Below are positions 45,700-54,965 of a stretch of 64,000 nt of DNA, piece after piece (the first letter of the stretch is position 1; each line of letters starts with the position of its first letter). This DNA comes from Rhodobacter calidifons (lineage in GTDB: Bacteria > Pseudomonadota > Alphaproteobacteria > Rhodobacterales > Rhodobacteraceae), in contig NZ_JAANHS010000003.1 of NCBI RefSeq assembly GCF_011174775.1, forward strand, positions 186,001 to 250,000. Direction: 5' to 3'. The translations under genes and the position numbers were made by a program. A model generated the notes under the pieces. The model was not told where the DNA came from. It made no database searches and worked only from the letters and a program-made list of their open reading frames with translations.

Positions 45700-46911
45700 A
45701 TGACCGATGCCTTCATCTACGACGCCGTCCGCAGCCCCCGCGGCAAGGGCCGCCCCGACGGCAGCTTGCACGAACTGACCTCGGTCGCACTGTCGGCCAA
45801 GGTGCTGAACGCCGTGAAGGAGCGGAACGGGCTGGAAGGCCACGCGGTCGAGGATGTGATCTGGGGCAACGTCACCCAGGTCGGCGAACAGGGCGGCTGC
45901 CTCGCAAGGTCGGCGGTGCTGGCCTCGGATCTGGACGAACGCATCCCCGGCCTGGCGATCAACCGCTTCTGCGCCAGCGGGATGGAGGCGGTGAACCTGG
46001 CGGCGAACCAGGTGAAGGGCGGGGCGGGGCATGCCTATATCGCCGGCGGGGTCGAGATGATGGGGCGGGTCCCCATGGGCTCGGACGGGGCGGCGATTGC
46101 CGTCGATCCGACGCTGGCCATGAAGACCTACTTTGTCCCGCAGGGCATCAGCGCCGACATCATCGCCACCGAATTCGGCTTTACCCGCGACCAGGCCGAC
46201 GCCCTGGCGGTGGAATCGCAGCGCCGCGCGGCGGTGGCGTGGGAGGAAGGGCGGTTCGCGAAATCCGTCCTGACGATCAGGGATCAGAACGGCCTGACCA
46301 TCCTGGACCGCGACGAATACATGCGCCCCGGCACCGACATGCAGGCGCTTGGCGCGCTGAAACCGGCCTTCAAGGAGATGGGCGAGGTGATGCCCGGCTT
46401 CGACAAGGTCGCGATCATGAAGTATCCGCACCTCGAGAAGATCAACCACATCCACCACGCGGGCAACTCCAGCGGCATCGTGGACGGGGCGGCGGCCGTC
46501 CTGATCGGCAGCGCCGAGTTCGGCCGGGCCCACGGGCTGAAACCCCGCGCCCGCATCCGCGCCACGGCGAAGATCGGCACTGACCCGACGATCATGCTGA
46601 CCGGCCCGGTCCCGGCGACGCAGAAGATCCTGAAGGACTCGGGTCTGACGATCCGCGACATCGACCTGTTCGAGGTGAACGAGGCCTTCGCATCCGTGGT
46701 GTTGCGGTTCCAGCAGGCCTTCGACGTCGATCCTGCCGTGGTCAACGTGAATGGCGGGGCGATCGCCATGGGGCACCCGCTGGGGGCCACGGGGGCGATC
46801 ATCATCGGCACGCTGCTGGACGAGCTGGAGCGGCAGGACAAGGAACTGGGGCTGGCGACGCTCTGCATCGCCAGCGGCATGGGCGCGGCCACGATCATCG
46901 AACGGGTCTGA
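45700..46911 (+). CDS. Acetyl-CoA C-acyltransferase (thiolase, FadA/FadI type)
   Basis: 403 residues. Nucleophile Cys91 in NRFCASGMEAVNLA, His in GGAIAMGHPLGATGAI and the second Cys in ATLCIASGMGAATII. Start MTDAFIYDAVRSPRGKGRPDGSLHEL is the degradative thiolase pattern. It performs the last step of beta-oxidation and pairs with the FadJ-like protein at 48640. Confidence 0.93.
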   Translation: MTDAFIYDAVRSPRGKGRPDGSLHELTSVALSAKVLNAVKERNGLEGHAVEDVIWGNVTQVGEQGGCLARSAVLASDLDERIPGLAINRFCASGMEAVNLAANQVKGGAGHAYIAGGVEMMGRVPMGSDGAAIAVDPTLAMKTYFVPQGISADIIATEFGFTRDQADALAVESQRRAAVAWEEGRFAKSVLTIRDQNGLTILDRDEYMRPGTDMQALGALKPAFKEMGEVMPGFDKVAIMKYPHLEKINHIHHAGNSSGIVDGAAAVLIGSAEFGRAHGLKPRARIRATAKIGTDPTIMLTGPVPATQKILKDSGLTIRDIDLFEVNEAFASVVLRFQQAFDVDPAVVNVNGGAIAMGHPLGATGAIIIGTLLDELERQDKELGLATLCIASGMGAATIIERV

Positions 46912-47069
46912 TCCGATGCGCTGCACAGGCAAGTTCGGCGCCATGCGAGAGGTGCAAGGCCGCCTTGCTGTCGCATCCGGTGCACCCGATGTCGCAATCC
47001 TCCGTCGCGACGGAGCTGATTCTCCCATGATGGGCGCTTCTTCAAATCGGTTTGGGTGGCACTCCCGTC

Positions 47070-47495
47070 ATGCATTCACATATCGCTGCGCATCTTCGCT
47101 TTCGTGGAGAGCTGCTTCTGGCGGGCCGGATCGAGGCGCTTCTGGACTATTACGCCTTTCCGCTGCCCATCTTCCTGCCGGCCGAACGTCTGCTTCTGTC
47201 GGGGCGGCCGGAAGCGCGGCTGTTCCTTTCGCTGCTGCGGCAGCGCTTGCTGCGGGATGGGGTCGCCGCGTTGCGGCCAGAGGTCAGGGCCGTCGAACTG
47301 CCCCGCGCCGGTCGGTTCCGGGTCTGGGCCGACTGGAACGAGCTGACGCTGGCGGGCGAGGCGGGGCGGTCGTCCTCGGCGGTCTATTTCTGCCGCGCCA
47401 CCGCGCTTGGACCGCAGGTCGAGATGGTGAACTATACCCGCGCGTCGATGCCCGACCTGGCACAGCAATTCGAGGCTCTGGCGCTTTCCGCCTGA
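47070..47495 (+). CDS. Small NTF2-like hypothetical protein, copy 1
   Basis: 141 residues, MHSHIAAHLRFRGELLLAGRIEALLDYYAFPLPIFL. The pattern of a helix pair, FPLPIFLPAERLLLSGRPEARLFLSLLRQRLLRDGV, then strands RFRVWADWNELTLAGE resembles the NTF2-like fold and matches the layout of the protein at 47934. No catalytic residues are evident. The 158 bp before it hold no gene. Confidence 0.65.
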   Translation: MHSHIAAHLRFRGELLLAGRIEALLDYYAFPLPIFLPAERLLLSGRPEARLFLSLLRQRLLRDGVAALRPEVRAVELPRAGRFRVWADWNELTLAGEAGRSSSAVYFCRATALGPQVEMVNYTRASMPDLAQQFEALALSA

Positions 47496-47544
47496 CGCGG
47501 GGGCCTCTCCGGCCGGGCGGCGCCCAACCGGAAGGAGACCCCGC

Positions 47545-47937
47545 ATGCCCGTGATCGACCCCGCGAAGGTTCCGGTAAAGACCGGCTCGATCTATCCCGA
47601 ACCCTATGCCGGCATGATGAAGGGCCGGTCGTCGCTTCGGCACTGGCACTTGAACGAGGACGAGTTCGTGATGGTGACCGAGGGCGAATGCACCCTGGTC
47701 CAGGACGCGGGCGAGACGGTGATGCGCCCGGGCGACTGCGCGGCTTTCCCGGCGGGCAGCACGGACGGACACCATTTCATCAACCGCTCCGACCGCGTGG
47801 CGCGGTTTCTGGTCGTGGGCACCAAGGCCCCGCGCGAGGTGGCGACCTATTCGGATGTGGACCTGCGGGTCGAGATCGAGGGCGGCAAGGCGCGGTTCAC
47901 CTATCGCGACGGCCAGGATTGGACAGGCCCGCGATGA
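47545..47937 (+). CDS. Cupin-domain protein with probable internal in-frame deletion
   Basis: 130 residues. N-terminus IDPAKVPVKTGSIYPEPYAGMMKGRS runs straight into SLRHWHLNEDEFVMVTEGECTLVQDAGETVMRPGDCAAFPAG. Homologues, as I recall them, carry about 20-25 residues of the first cupin strands (a LGDA..GL.QFG.N...L.PG-like segment) between these parts. The first metal motif HWH....E is present, the second is GHHF. The frame is kept. Either a shorter natural form or a deletion between RSS-like repeats. Confidence 0.75.
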   Translation: MPVIDPAKVPVKTGSIYPEPYAGMMKGRSSLRHWHLNEDEFVMVTEGECTLVQDAGETVMRPGDCAAFPAGSTDGHHFINRSDRVARFLVVGTKAPREVATYSDVDLRVEIEGGKARFTYRDGQDWTGPR

Positions 47938-48392
47938 ACGCGCTGGATATCTATCAGCAAGCCCTGAATGCCGTCTCGCAAACCGTGCTGAACGGCGATT
48001 TTGACGGCTATGCACGCAGGATCGACCTGCCCTATCTGATCCATACCGAGACCGCGCGGCTTCTGGTCACGTCTGGCGACGATCTGCGCCCGACATTCGA
48101 CACCCTGCACCAGACCCTGAAGGATCTTAATGTGACTCATTACGAAAGGGTTGCCCGCGAAGCCGAGTATGTCGATTGCGACCGTATCGAGGGCTGGCAC
48201 CACACGCATCTGATCTCGCACGGCGAGCGGGTGGCCTGCCCGCATGCCTCGCGCCACGCCATCGTGCGGCGCGGTGAGGTCTGGCTGTTCTCGGAGGCGC
48301 ATTACCAGATCAGGGCCGACCGCTGGCCGATCACCCGCGACGTGCTGCTGGCGCAGTTCGGCAGGCGCTTGAGCCCGAGGGATCTGACGTGA
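47934..48392 (+). CDS. Small NTF2-like hypothetical protein, copy 2
   Basis: 152 residues from ATG 47934, overlapping the cupin stop. MNALDIYQQALNAVSQTVLNGDFDGYARRIDLPYLIHTETARLLVTSGDDLRPTFDTLHQTL and FSEAHYQIRADRWPITRDVLLAQFG. Similar in plan to the protein at 47070 (helices, then a LPYLI/LPIFL strand and RLL..SG), suggesting distant paralogues. Function unknown. The 247 bp after it contain no gene. Confidence 0.7.
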   Translation: MNALDIYQQALNAVSQTVLNGDFDGYARRIDLPYLIHTETARLLVTSGDDLRPTFDTLHQTLKDLNVTHYERVAREAEYVDCDRIEGWHHTHLISHGERVACPHASRHAIVRRGEVWLFSEAHYQIRADRWPITRDVLLAQFGRRLSPRDLT

Positions 48393-48639
48393 ACCCGGAG
48401 CCTGACCTCTGCCCGCGCATGACCGCCCGGCCCGACCCGCGGCCCCGGCCTGCGGGACGCTCGGCGCCTGACCGCTGCTGCGACCGATCCATAACCCGTT
48501 TCCGCGGCGCCGGGCGGCGGCCTCGGGACGCGATGACCTGCCCTGAAGACGATCTGCACCAATTGCGCCGGAAGGGACCCTGCACCTTGCCGCACAAGGC
48601 GGGCACCCCCTCATCCGGCTGGCCCAAGGAGACGAACCG

Positions 48640-50829
48640 ATGACCGATTTCACCATGACCACCGATGCCGAAGGTGTCGCCACGATCACCTGGGACGTCC
48701 CGTCCAGATCGATGAACGTGATGTCCACCGAGGCTTTCGCGCTGTTGTCCGATCTGATCGACCGGGCGCTGGCCGATCCGGGGGTGAAGGGGATCATCCT
48801 GACCAGCGGCAAGAAGGATTTTGCCGGAGGGATGGACCTGAACGTTATCGCAGGCATGCGCGCGGGCGGGGCACAGGCGATCTTTGACGGCGTGATGCAG
48901 ATGCACCAGGTCCTGCGCAAGATCGAACGCGCGGGCATGGACCCGAAGACGCTGAAGGGGGGCAAGCCCATCGTCGCCGCCCTGCCGGGCACGGCGCTGG
49001 GGATCGGGCTGGAACTGCCGCTCGCCTGCCACCGCATCATCGCGGCTGACAACCCCAAGGCAAAGATCGGTCTGCCCGAGATCATGGTCGGCATCTTCCC
49101 CGGCGCCGGCGGCACCACGCGCCTGGTGCGCAAGCTGGGCGCGATGATGGCGGCACCCTTCCTGCTGGAGGGCAAGCTGGTGTCTCCGAAAGAGGCGAAG
49201 GGCGCGGGCCTGATCGACGAGGTGGTGGCGCCCGAGGACCTGCTGGCGCGGGCGAAGGAATGGGTCCTGTCGGCGACCGACGCCGATCTGGTGAAGCCCT
49301 GGGACCAGAAGGGCTACAAGATGCCCGGCGGCACGCCCTATCACCCGGCGGGTTTCCCGACCTTCGTCGGGGCCTCTGCCATGGTCCTCGGCAAGACGAT
49401 GGGCGTCTATCCGGCGGCGAAGGCGCTGCTTGCGGCGGTCTATGAGGGCGCGCTGGTGCCCTTCGACACCGCGCTGCGAATCGAGGCGCGGCATTTCACA
49501 TCCGTGCTGATGAACCCCTCGTCCGCGGCGATGATCCGCAGCCTGTTCATCAACAAGGAGGCGCTGGAGAAGGGCGCGAACCGGCCGAAGGTCGCGGATC
49601 AGTCCGTGAAGAAGCTGGGCGTGATCGGGGCGGGGATGATGGGGGCGGGCATCGCCTATGTCAGTGCCAATGCGGGGATCGAGGTGGTCCTGATCGACGC
49701 GACGCAAGAGGCCGCAGATCGGGGCCGCGCGCATTCCGAGGGGCTGCTGGACAAGGGCATGAAGCGCGGCAAGGTCACGGCCGAGAAGAAGGCCGAAGTG
49801 CTGGGCCGGATCACCGCCACCACCGATTACGCCGCGCTGTCAGGTGCCGATCTGGTCATCGAGGCGGTGTTCGAGGATCCGAAGGTCAAGGCCGAAGTGA
49901 CGGCCAGGGTCGAGGCCGTGGTGGGCGCCGACTGCATCTATGCCACGAACACCTCGACCCTGCCGATCACCGGCCTTGCGAAGGCCAGCGCGCGCCCGGA
50001 ACAGTTCATCGGCATCCACTTCTTCAGCCCGGTGGACAAGATGAACCTGGTCGAGATCATCCGCGGCAAGGCGACCGGCGAACGCGCCGTCGCCAAGGCG
50101 CTGGATTTCGTCCGCCAGATCCGCAAGACCCCCATCGTCGTCAACGACGCGCGGTTCTTCTACGCCAACCGCTGCATCATCCCCTACATCAACGAAGGCA
50201 TCCGCATGGTCGCCGAAGGGGTGGAACCGGCGCTGATCGAGAATGCGGCAAAGCTGGTGGGGATGCCGCTGGGACCGCTGCAACTGGTGGACGAGACCTC
50301 GATCGACCTTGGCGTGAAGATCGCCAAGGCGACGAAAGAGGCGATGGGCAAGGACTACCCCGACGAGGCGGTGGACCATGTGCTGTTCTGGATGGCCGAT
50401 CAGGGCCGGCTGGGCCGCAAGTCGAACGCCGGGTTCTACGCCTACAACGACAAGGGCGAGCGTCTGGGTCTGTGGGAGGGCCTTGCGCACAAGTATCCGC
50501 TGGACAAGATGCAGCCCTCGCTGTCGGACGTCCAGCACCGGATGCTTTTCGCCCAGGTGCTGGAGGCGGTGCGCGCGCTGGAGGACGGCGTGCTGACCGA
50601 CATCCGCGAAGGCGACGTGGGCGCGATCCTCGGCTGGGGCTTTGCGCCCTGGTCGGGCGGGCCGTTCTCGTGGCTGGACATGATCGGCGCGCCCCGCGCG
50701 GTCGCGATCTGCCGGGGCCTGACAGCGCAGTTCGGGCCGCGGTTCCATGCTCCCGCGCTTCTGCGCGAGATGGCCGAGAAGGGCGAAACCTTCTACGGCC
50801 GCTTCGCGGGCGAAAAGGCCGCTGCCTGA
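48640..50829 (+). CDS. Bifunctional enoyl-CoA hydratase / 3-hydroxyacyl-CoA dehydrogenase (FadJ/FadB type)
   Basis: 729 residues. Crotonase domain (residues 1-300) with ILTSGKKDFAGGMDLNVI and KIGLPEIMVGIFPGAGGTTRLVRKLG; NAD loop KKLGVIGAGMMGAGIAYVSANAG at about residue 325; catalytic His/Glu region IGIHFFSPVDKMNLVEII; C-terminal dimer domains. It hydrates enoyl-CoA and oxidises the L-3-hydroxyacyl-CoA with NAD. The substrate of the thiolase upstream results. Convergent with the DUF2783 gene of the homogentisate unit. Confidence 0.93.
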   Translation: MTDFTMTTDAEGVATITWDVPSRSMNVMSTEAFALLSDLIDRALADPGVKGIILTSGKKDFAGGMDLNVIAGMRAGGAQAIFDGVMQMHQVLRKIERAGMDPKTLKGGKPIVAALPGTALGIGLELPLACHRIIAADNPKAKIGLPEIMVGIFPGAGGTTRLVRKLGAMMAAPFLLEGKLVSPKEAKGAGLIDEVVAPEDLLARAKEWVLSATDADLVKPWDQKGYKMPGGTPYHPAGFPTFVGASAMVLGKTMGVYPAAKALLAAVYEGALVPFDTALRIEARHFTSVLMNPSSAAMIRSLFINKEALEKGANRPKVADQSVKKLGVIGAGMMGAGIAYVSANAGIEVVLIDATQEAADRGRAHSEGLLDKGMKRGKVTAEKKAEVLGRITATTDYAALSGADLVIEAVFEDPKVKAEVTARVEAVVGADCIYATNTSTLPITGLAKASARPEQFIGIHFFSPVDKMNLVEIIRGKATGERAVAKALDFVRQIRKTPIVVNDARFFYANRCIIPYINEGIRMVAEGVEPALIENAAKLVGMPLGPLQLVDETSIDLGVKIAKATKEAMGKDYPDEAVDHVLFWMADQGRLGRKSNAGFYAYNDKGERLGLWEGLAHKYPLDKMQPSLSDVQHRMLFAQVLEAVRALEDGVLTDIREGDVGAILGWGFAPWSGGPFSWLDMIGAPRAVAICRGLTAQFGPRFHAPALLREMAEKGETFYGRFAGEKAAA

Positions 50830-50846
50830 CGCGAGCCTGACGGCTG

Positions 50847-51047
50847 TCAGTCGGACGTCGAACCCGGGTCGCGGGCCAGGCGCAGCGCCCTGGCCAGCAC
50901 GGCATGGTCGCCGATGTGGTTCATCAGGATCAGGATCAGCCGGGCGTTCAGCGCATGGCTCTCCGCCTCGCTCAGGCCCTCGTGCGTGGCGATCAGCGCG
51001 GCATAGGTTTCGTCCGGGCTGGTCAGGTTCGGGGTGGTGATCAGCAT
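50847..51047 (-). CDS. DUF2783 small protein, probable coupling subunit of the hydroxylase (MhaB-like)
   Basis: 66 residues: MLITTPNLTSPDETYAALIATHEGLSEAESHALNARLILILMNHIGDHAVLARALRLAR, all helical. It starts 3 bp after the flavin hydroxylase stop. In P. putida U, 3-hydroxyphenylacetate 6-hydroxylase is a flavoprotein (MhaA) with a very small coupling protein (MhaB); size, order and neighbours agree, so this is the likely counterpart. That the small protein belongs to the same family is inference. Confidence 0.75.
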   Translation of the reverse strand: MLITTPNLTSPDETYAALIATHEGLSEAESHALNARLILILMNHIGDHAVLARALRLARDPGSTSD

Positions 51048-51050
51048 GGG

Positions 51051-52667
51051 TCAGCCCTTTCCGATGGCACGGGCAAGCGCGGCCGTGACGGCGCTTTCGT
51101 CGAACCTGTCCCAGCGGGCGGCGACATGCTGGTCCGGGCGGATCAGATAGACGGCCGAGCGCGCCTCTCCCAAATAGCGGGCGGTCAGTTCCGGCGTGGC
51201 GGTCAGCGCCAGGCGCGCTACGGTCAGGCCGTGGGCGTCCAGGCTGTCGGGCGCGTCGGCATCGATCGTCATCAGCGTGAAGCCCCGCCCGAGACGGTTC
51301 AGCAGCCAGCCATCCGCCACCGGCGCATCCGGGCAGGGGCTGCCGGGACGGGTGCGGGCGGGCATCGCGGGAAGATCCGGGCCGTTCAGCGCCGAGCCGT
51401 CATAGGTGCAGGGCACCGAAAGCCGGCCCGAGTTCACCACGGTGCGGGCGAAGGGCAGATGTTCGGCCAGCGTCAGCACCGCGTTGCGGAACAGCTTCGA
51501 CACCGGGGTCTTGGGCGTGATGAAATCCGTCGCCCGGGTAGAGTTCAGGATGTTCTCGTCGGCGCCGAAGACACGTTCGGCATCATAGCTGTCCAGCAGC
51601 GTCTCGGGCGCGGTGCCGTCCAGCACCAGCGCCAGTTTCCAGGCCAGGTTGTCCACGTCCTGGATGCCCGAATTCGCGCCCCGCGCGCCGAAGGGGCTGA
51701 CCTGATGCGCCGAGTCGCCCGCGAACAGCACCCGGCCATGGCGGAACCGCTCCATCCGGCGGCACTGGAAGGTGTAGATCGAGCACCAGTCCAGCTCATA
51801 CTCCACATCCGGTCCCAGCATCGCATCGACGCGGGCGCGGATGCGGGCCGGCTCCAGCTCCTTCGCGCGGTCGATGTTCCAGCCCAGCTGGAAGTCGATG
51901 CGCCAGATGTCGTCGGGCTGCTTGTGCAGCAGCGCGGAATCGCCCGACTTGAAATGCGGCTCGAACCAGAACCAGCGTTCGGTCGGGAAATCGGCCTTCA
52001 TCTTCACGTCGGCGATCAGGAAGTTGTCCTCGAACACCCTCCCGTCGAAACTGAGCCCCAGCATGCCCCGCAAGGGGCTGCGGGCGCCGTCGCAGACGAT
52101 CAGCCAGTCGGCCTGAAGCTGGTAGGGTCCGTCCGGCGTCAGTATGTCCAGCGTCACATGATCATCGGCCAGGCTGACGGCATCGACGCGGTTCCGCCCC
52201 CGCAGCTCGATCGGCGCGCCTTCGGCCTGCGCCGCCAGGATGGCGTCGTGCAGGAACTTCTCGAACCAGGGCTGTTGCAGGTTGACGAAGGCCGGGAAGG
52301 CATGGCCGCCCTCGGGCAACAGGTTGAACTCATACAGTAGCCGGTCGTCGTGGAACACCTTGCCGACGTTCCACTGCACGCCCTTCTCCAGCATCGGCCC
52401 CGCCGCGCCCAGCCGGTCGCAGATCTCCAGCGTGCGCTTTGCAAAGCACAGCGCCCGGCTGCCCAGCCCCGCGCCTTCGTGGTCGTCCAGCAGCAGCACC
52501 GGCACTCCGCGCCGGCCCAGGTCCAACGCCATGGCCAGGCCGACCGGGCCGCCGCCCACGACGATCACCCGGTGGCGGATCGGCGTGGCGGCATCCTGAT
52601 CGGGCGACCGCTGATAGGGATAGAGGCGGAACGCCAGCGCGTAGCGTTCCGGAAGGCGTTCGGTCAT
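51051..52667 (-). CDS. FAD-dependent aromatic hydroxylase, probable 3-hydroxyphenylacetate 6-hydroxylase (MhaA-like)
   Basis: 538 residues, group A flavin monooxygenase. FAD loop HRVIVVGGGPVGLAMALDLGRRGVPVLLLD, DG motif LIVCDGARSPLRGMLG, GD motif RVLFAGDSAHQVSPFGARGANSGIQDVDNLAWKLALVL, and a C-terminal thioredoxin-like part (SAVYLIRPDQHVAARWD). Next to hmgA/fahA and a tiny partner gene, it most likely hydroxylates 3-hydroxyphenylacetate to homogentisate. A related phenol or resorcinol substrate cannot be excluded from sequence. Confidence 0.85.
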   Translation of the reverse strand: MTERLPERYALAFRLYPYQRSPDQDAATPIRHRVIVVGGGPVGLAMALDLGRRGVPVLLLDDHEGAGLGSRALCFAKRTLEICDRLGAAGPMLEKGVQWNVGKVFHDDRLLYEFNLLPEGGHAFPAFVNLQQPWFEKFLHDAILAAQAEGAPIELRGRNRVDAVSLADDHVTLDILTPDGPYQLQADWLIVCDGARSPLRGMLGLSFDGRVFEDNFLIADVKMKADFPTERWFWFEPHFKSGDSALLHKQPDDIWRIDFQLGWNIDRAKELEPARIRARVDAMLGPDVEYELDWCSIYTFQCRRMERFRHGRVLFAGDSAHQVSPFGARGANSGIQDVDNLAWKLALVLDGTAPETLLDSYDAERVFGADENILNSTRATDFITPKTPVSKLFRNAVLTLAEHLPFARTVVNSGRLSVPCTYDGSALNGPDLPAMPARTRPGSPCPDAPVADGWLLNRLGRGFTLMTIDADAPDSLDAHGLTVARLALTATPELTARYLGEARSAVYLIRPDQHVAARWDRFDESAVTAALARAIGKG

Positions 52668-52688
52668 CTGCTCCTCCCTCAGCGGTTC

Positions 52689-53639
52689 TCAGCCCTGAAG
52701 CGCCGCCCACATCTCCAGATCGCGCTGGGCGGTCCAGATGCGGGGATGGCCGATCCCGCGGGCCTCGTCATAGGCGCGGGCGACGTTGAAGGGCAGGCAA
52801 TGTTCGTAGATGGCGTAGTCCCGGAACTTCGGATCGCATTCCGCCCGGCAGGCCTCCCAGGCTTCCTTCAGGGTGCCGTTGCGAGCCGCGACACGGGCCA
52901 CGGGCCGGTAGGTCGATTCCACGAAATCCTTCGTCCGGTCCAACGCCGCGTTCACCGCCGCACGGCCCACCACCGCATCCCCCCTGCCTGGAGCGATCGC
53001 GTCCAGATCATAGGCGCGGATCGCCTCCAGCGTGCCTCCCCAGTCGGCGAAATGGCCGTCGCCGCAATAGCAGGCGGAATGCGCCTCGACGATGTCGCCG
53101 GTGAACATCACGTTCTGGTCAGGGACATGGATCACCGCATCGCCTGCGGTATGGGCGCGGCCCAGTTGCAGGATGTCCACCCGCCGATTGCCCAGCCAGA
53201 CCGTCATCTTCCCGTTGAAGGTGGTGGTCGGCCAGGTCAGGCCGGGGATGTCCTCATGCCCCTGGAACAGGCGGGGAAAGCGCTGGAACTCGCTGTCCCA
53301 ATCCTCCTGCCCGCGCTCGGCCACCATGTTGCGCGCGGCTTCCGACATGATGATCTGCGGGGCCTTGAAGGCCGACGCCCCCAGCACCCGCACCGCGTGG
53401 TAATGCGTCAGCACGAGGTGAGAGATGGGCTTGTCGGTCACGCTGCGGATGCAGTCGATCACCTTCTGCGCGAGGCGGGGCGTGGCCTGCGCCTCGACTA
53501 CCATCACAGACTGATCGCCGATGATGACGCCCGAGTTCGGGTCGCCCTCGGCGGTAAAGGCGTAAAGGCCCTCGCCGATCTCGGTGAAGCTGATCTGCTT
53601 CCCGCTCAGGTCGCCTTGGGATGCGAAAGCCTTGGCCAT
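52689..53639 (-). CDS. MBL-fold hydrolase of the homogentisate cluster
   Basis: 316 residues. The usual HxHxDH is altered: HYHAVRVLG keeps both His but has Val-Arg for Asp-His. HTAGD and FTGDIVE are conserved, so at most one metal site is complete. GEGLYAFTAEGDPNSGVIIGDQSVMVVEAQAT is the fold start. It lies 3 bp after fahA and 21 bp before the hydroxylase. Role unknown: possibly hydrolysis of a lactone or thioester feeding the pathway. Confidence 0.85.
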   Translation of the reverse strand: MAKAFASQGDLSGKQISFTEIGEGLYAFTAEGDPNSGVIIGDQSVMVVEAQATPRLAQKVIDCIRSVTDKPISHLVLTHYHAVRVLGASAFKAPQIIMSEAARNMVAERGQEDWDSEFQRFPRLFQGHEDIPGLTWPTTTFNGKMTVWLGNRRVDILQLGRAHTAGDAVIHVPDQNVMFTGDIVEAHSACYCGDGHFADWGGTLEAIRAYDLDAIAPGRGDAVVGRAAVNAALDRTKDFVESTYRPVARVAARNGTLKEAWEACRAECDPKFRDYAIYEHCLPFNVARAYDEARGIGHPRIWTAQRDLEMWAALQG

Positions 53640-53642
53640 GGT

Positions 53643-54899
53643 CTAGGTCCTTGCATAGGGGTCTTCAAGCGCGGGCAGCACCTTGCCGGAGCAGTCGCCG
53701 AAACCGATGGTGTAGCCATCCCCGCGGCACCATCCGCGCAGGGTGAGGGTGTCGTTGTCCTCGATGAAACTGCGGCTGCCGCCCGCGATCACGATGGGTT
53801 CCTTGCCGCCCCAGGACAGTTCCAGGAGGCTGCCGCGGCTGTCCTTCGTCGGCCCCGAGATCGTGCCCGACCCCAGCAGGTCGCCGGTGTTCATCGGGCA
53901 GCCGCAGGTGGTGTGATGCGCCAGCTGCTGGGCGGCCGAGTAATACATCTCGGCGTAATTGGTCCGGGCGATCACGGTTTCCGTCCCGCCTTCCGGCGTC
54001 AGCCCGACCTCCAGCGCGATGTCGTACAGCATCGGGCGCGGCTCGTGCAGGTAGGGCAACAGCGGCTTCTCCCGCGCAGGCGTCGAGGTGCGGAACGGCT
54101 CCAGCGCCGCGCGCGTCACGATCCAGGGGCTGATCGTCGTCGCCGTGGCCTTGGCCTGGAAGGGCCCCAGCGGCTGATATTCCCAGGCCTGGATGTCCCG
54201 CGCCGACCAGTCGTTCAGAAGGACATAGCCGAAGATCATCGCGTCCGCCTCGGCCACCGTCACCGGGCCTTCGGACGGCAGTCCCACCACCGCGCCCAGT
54301 TCCAGCTCGATGTCGAACCGGGCCGAGGGCGCAAAGCGCGGCGCGGCATCCTCCGGCCCCTTCAGCTGCCCCCAGGGCCGACGCACCGGCGTGCCCGAGA
54401 CCACCACCGACGACGCCCGCCCGTTATATCCGATGGGGATATGCAGCCAATTCGGCGGCAGGGCATTCTCGGCCCCCCGGAACATGGTGCCGACATTGGT
54501 CGCATGGTGCCGCCCGGCGTAGAAATCGGTGTATTCGCTGACCAGAAACGGCATGTGCAGGGTTGCACCGGCCAGAGGCACCAGGAAGGGCGCGACAGCC
54601 GCCCTCTCGGCCGCTCCTTCCGCGAGCAGGGCGGTCAGCCGGTCGCGCAGGGCGGCCCAGACCGCCGGCCCGGCTTCCATCAGGTCGTTCCAGAACGGCA
54701 CGTCCAGGAAGGGGCCACCGGACAGGGCAACAAGCCCCGCCTCCTCCAGCCCCGCCACATCCAGCACGAAATCCCCGATGGCCACGCCGCAGCGCGGATC
54801 GCCGCCCGGCATCGAGAACACGCCGCAGGGCAGGTTGTTCAGCGGAAACGGATGGTCCGGCGCATTGGCGCTTTCGACCCAGGATCGCAGCAGCGGCAT
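53643..54899 (-). CDS. fahA: Fumarylacetoacetase
   Basis: 418 residues. Catalytic region VSEYTDFYAGRHHATNVGTMFRG (metal Asp, base His), metal ligands in FDIELELGAVVG and LLNDWSARDIQAWEYQPLGPF, and GDLLGSGTISGP. Cleaves fumarylacetoacetate into fumarate and acetoacetate, the final homogentisate step. Confidence 0.95.
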   Translation of the reverse strand: MPLLRSWVESANAPDHPFPLNNLPCGVFSMPGGDPRCGVAIGDFVLDVAGLEEAGLVALSGGPFLDVPFWNDLMEAGPAVWAALRDRLTALLAEGAAERAAVAPFLVPLAGATLHMPFLVSEYTDFYAGRHHATNVGTMFRGAENALPPNWLHIPIGYNGRASSVVVSGTPVRRPWGQLKGPEDAAPRFAPSARFDIELELGAVVGLPSEGPVTVAEADAMIFGYVLLNDWSARDIQAWEYQPLGPFQAKATATTISPWIVTRAALEPFRTSTPAREKPLLPYLHEPRPMLYDIALEVGLTPEGGTETVIARTNYAEMYYSAAQQLAHHTTCGCPMNTGDLLGSGTISGPTKDSRGSLLELSWGGKEPIVIAGGSRSFIEDNDTLTLRGWCRGDGYTIGFGDCSGKVLPALEDPYART

Positions 54900-54921
54900 C
54901 TGCCCTCTTTCATCTGTCCGA

Positions 54922-54954
54922 AAATATCCCGGGGGTCCGGGGGCTGGCCCCCGG
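54922..54954. repeat. ATATCC-(G)n hairpin element, copy 2
   Basis: AAATATCCCGGGGGT then CCGGGGGC-TG-GCCCCCGG (perfect 8-bp hairpin, 54937-54954), between hmgA and fahA. Same layout as 14745-14785. Elements of this type are, from memory, frequent in Rhodobacteraceae intergenic regions. Confidence 0.6.
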
Positions 54955-54965
54955 TCCGCCGCCTG

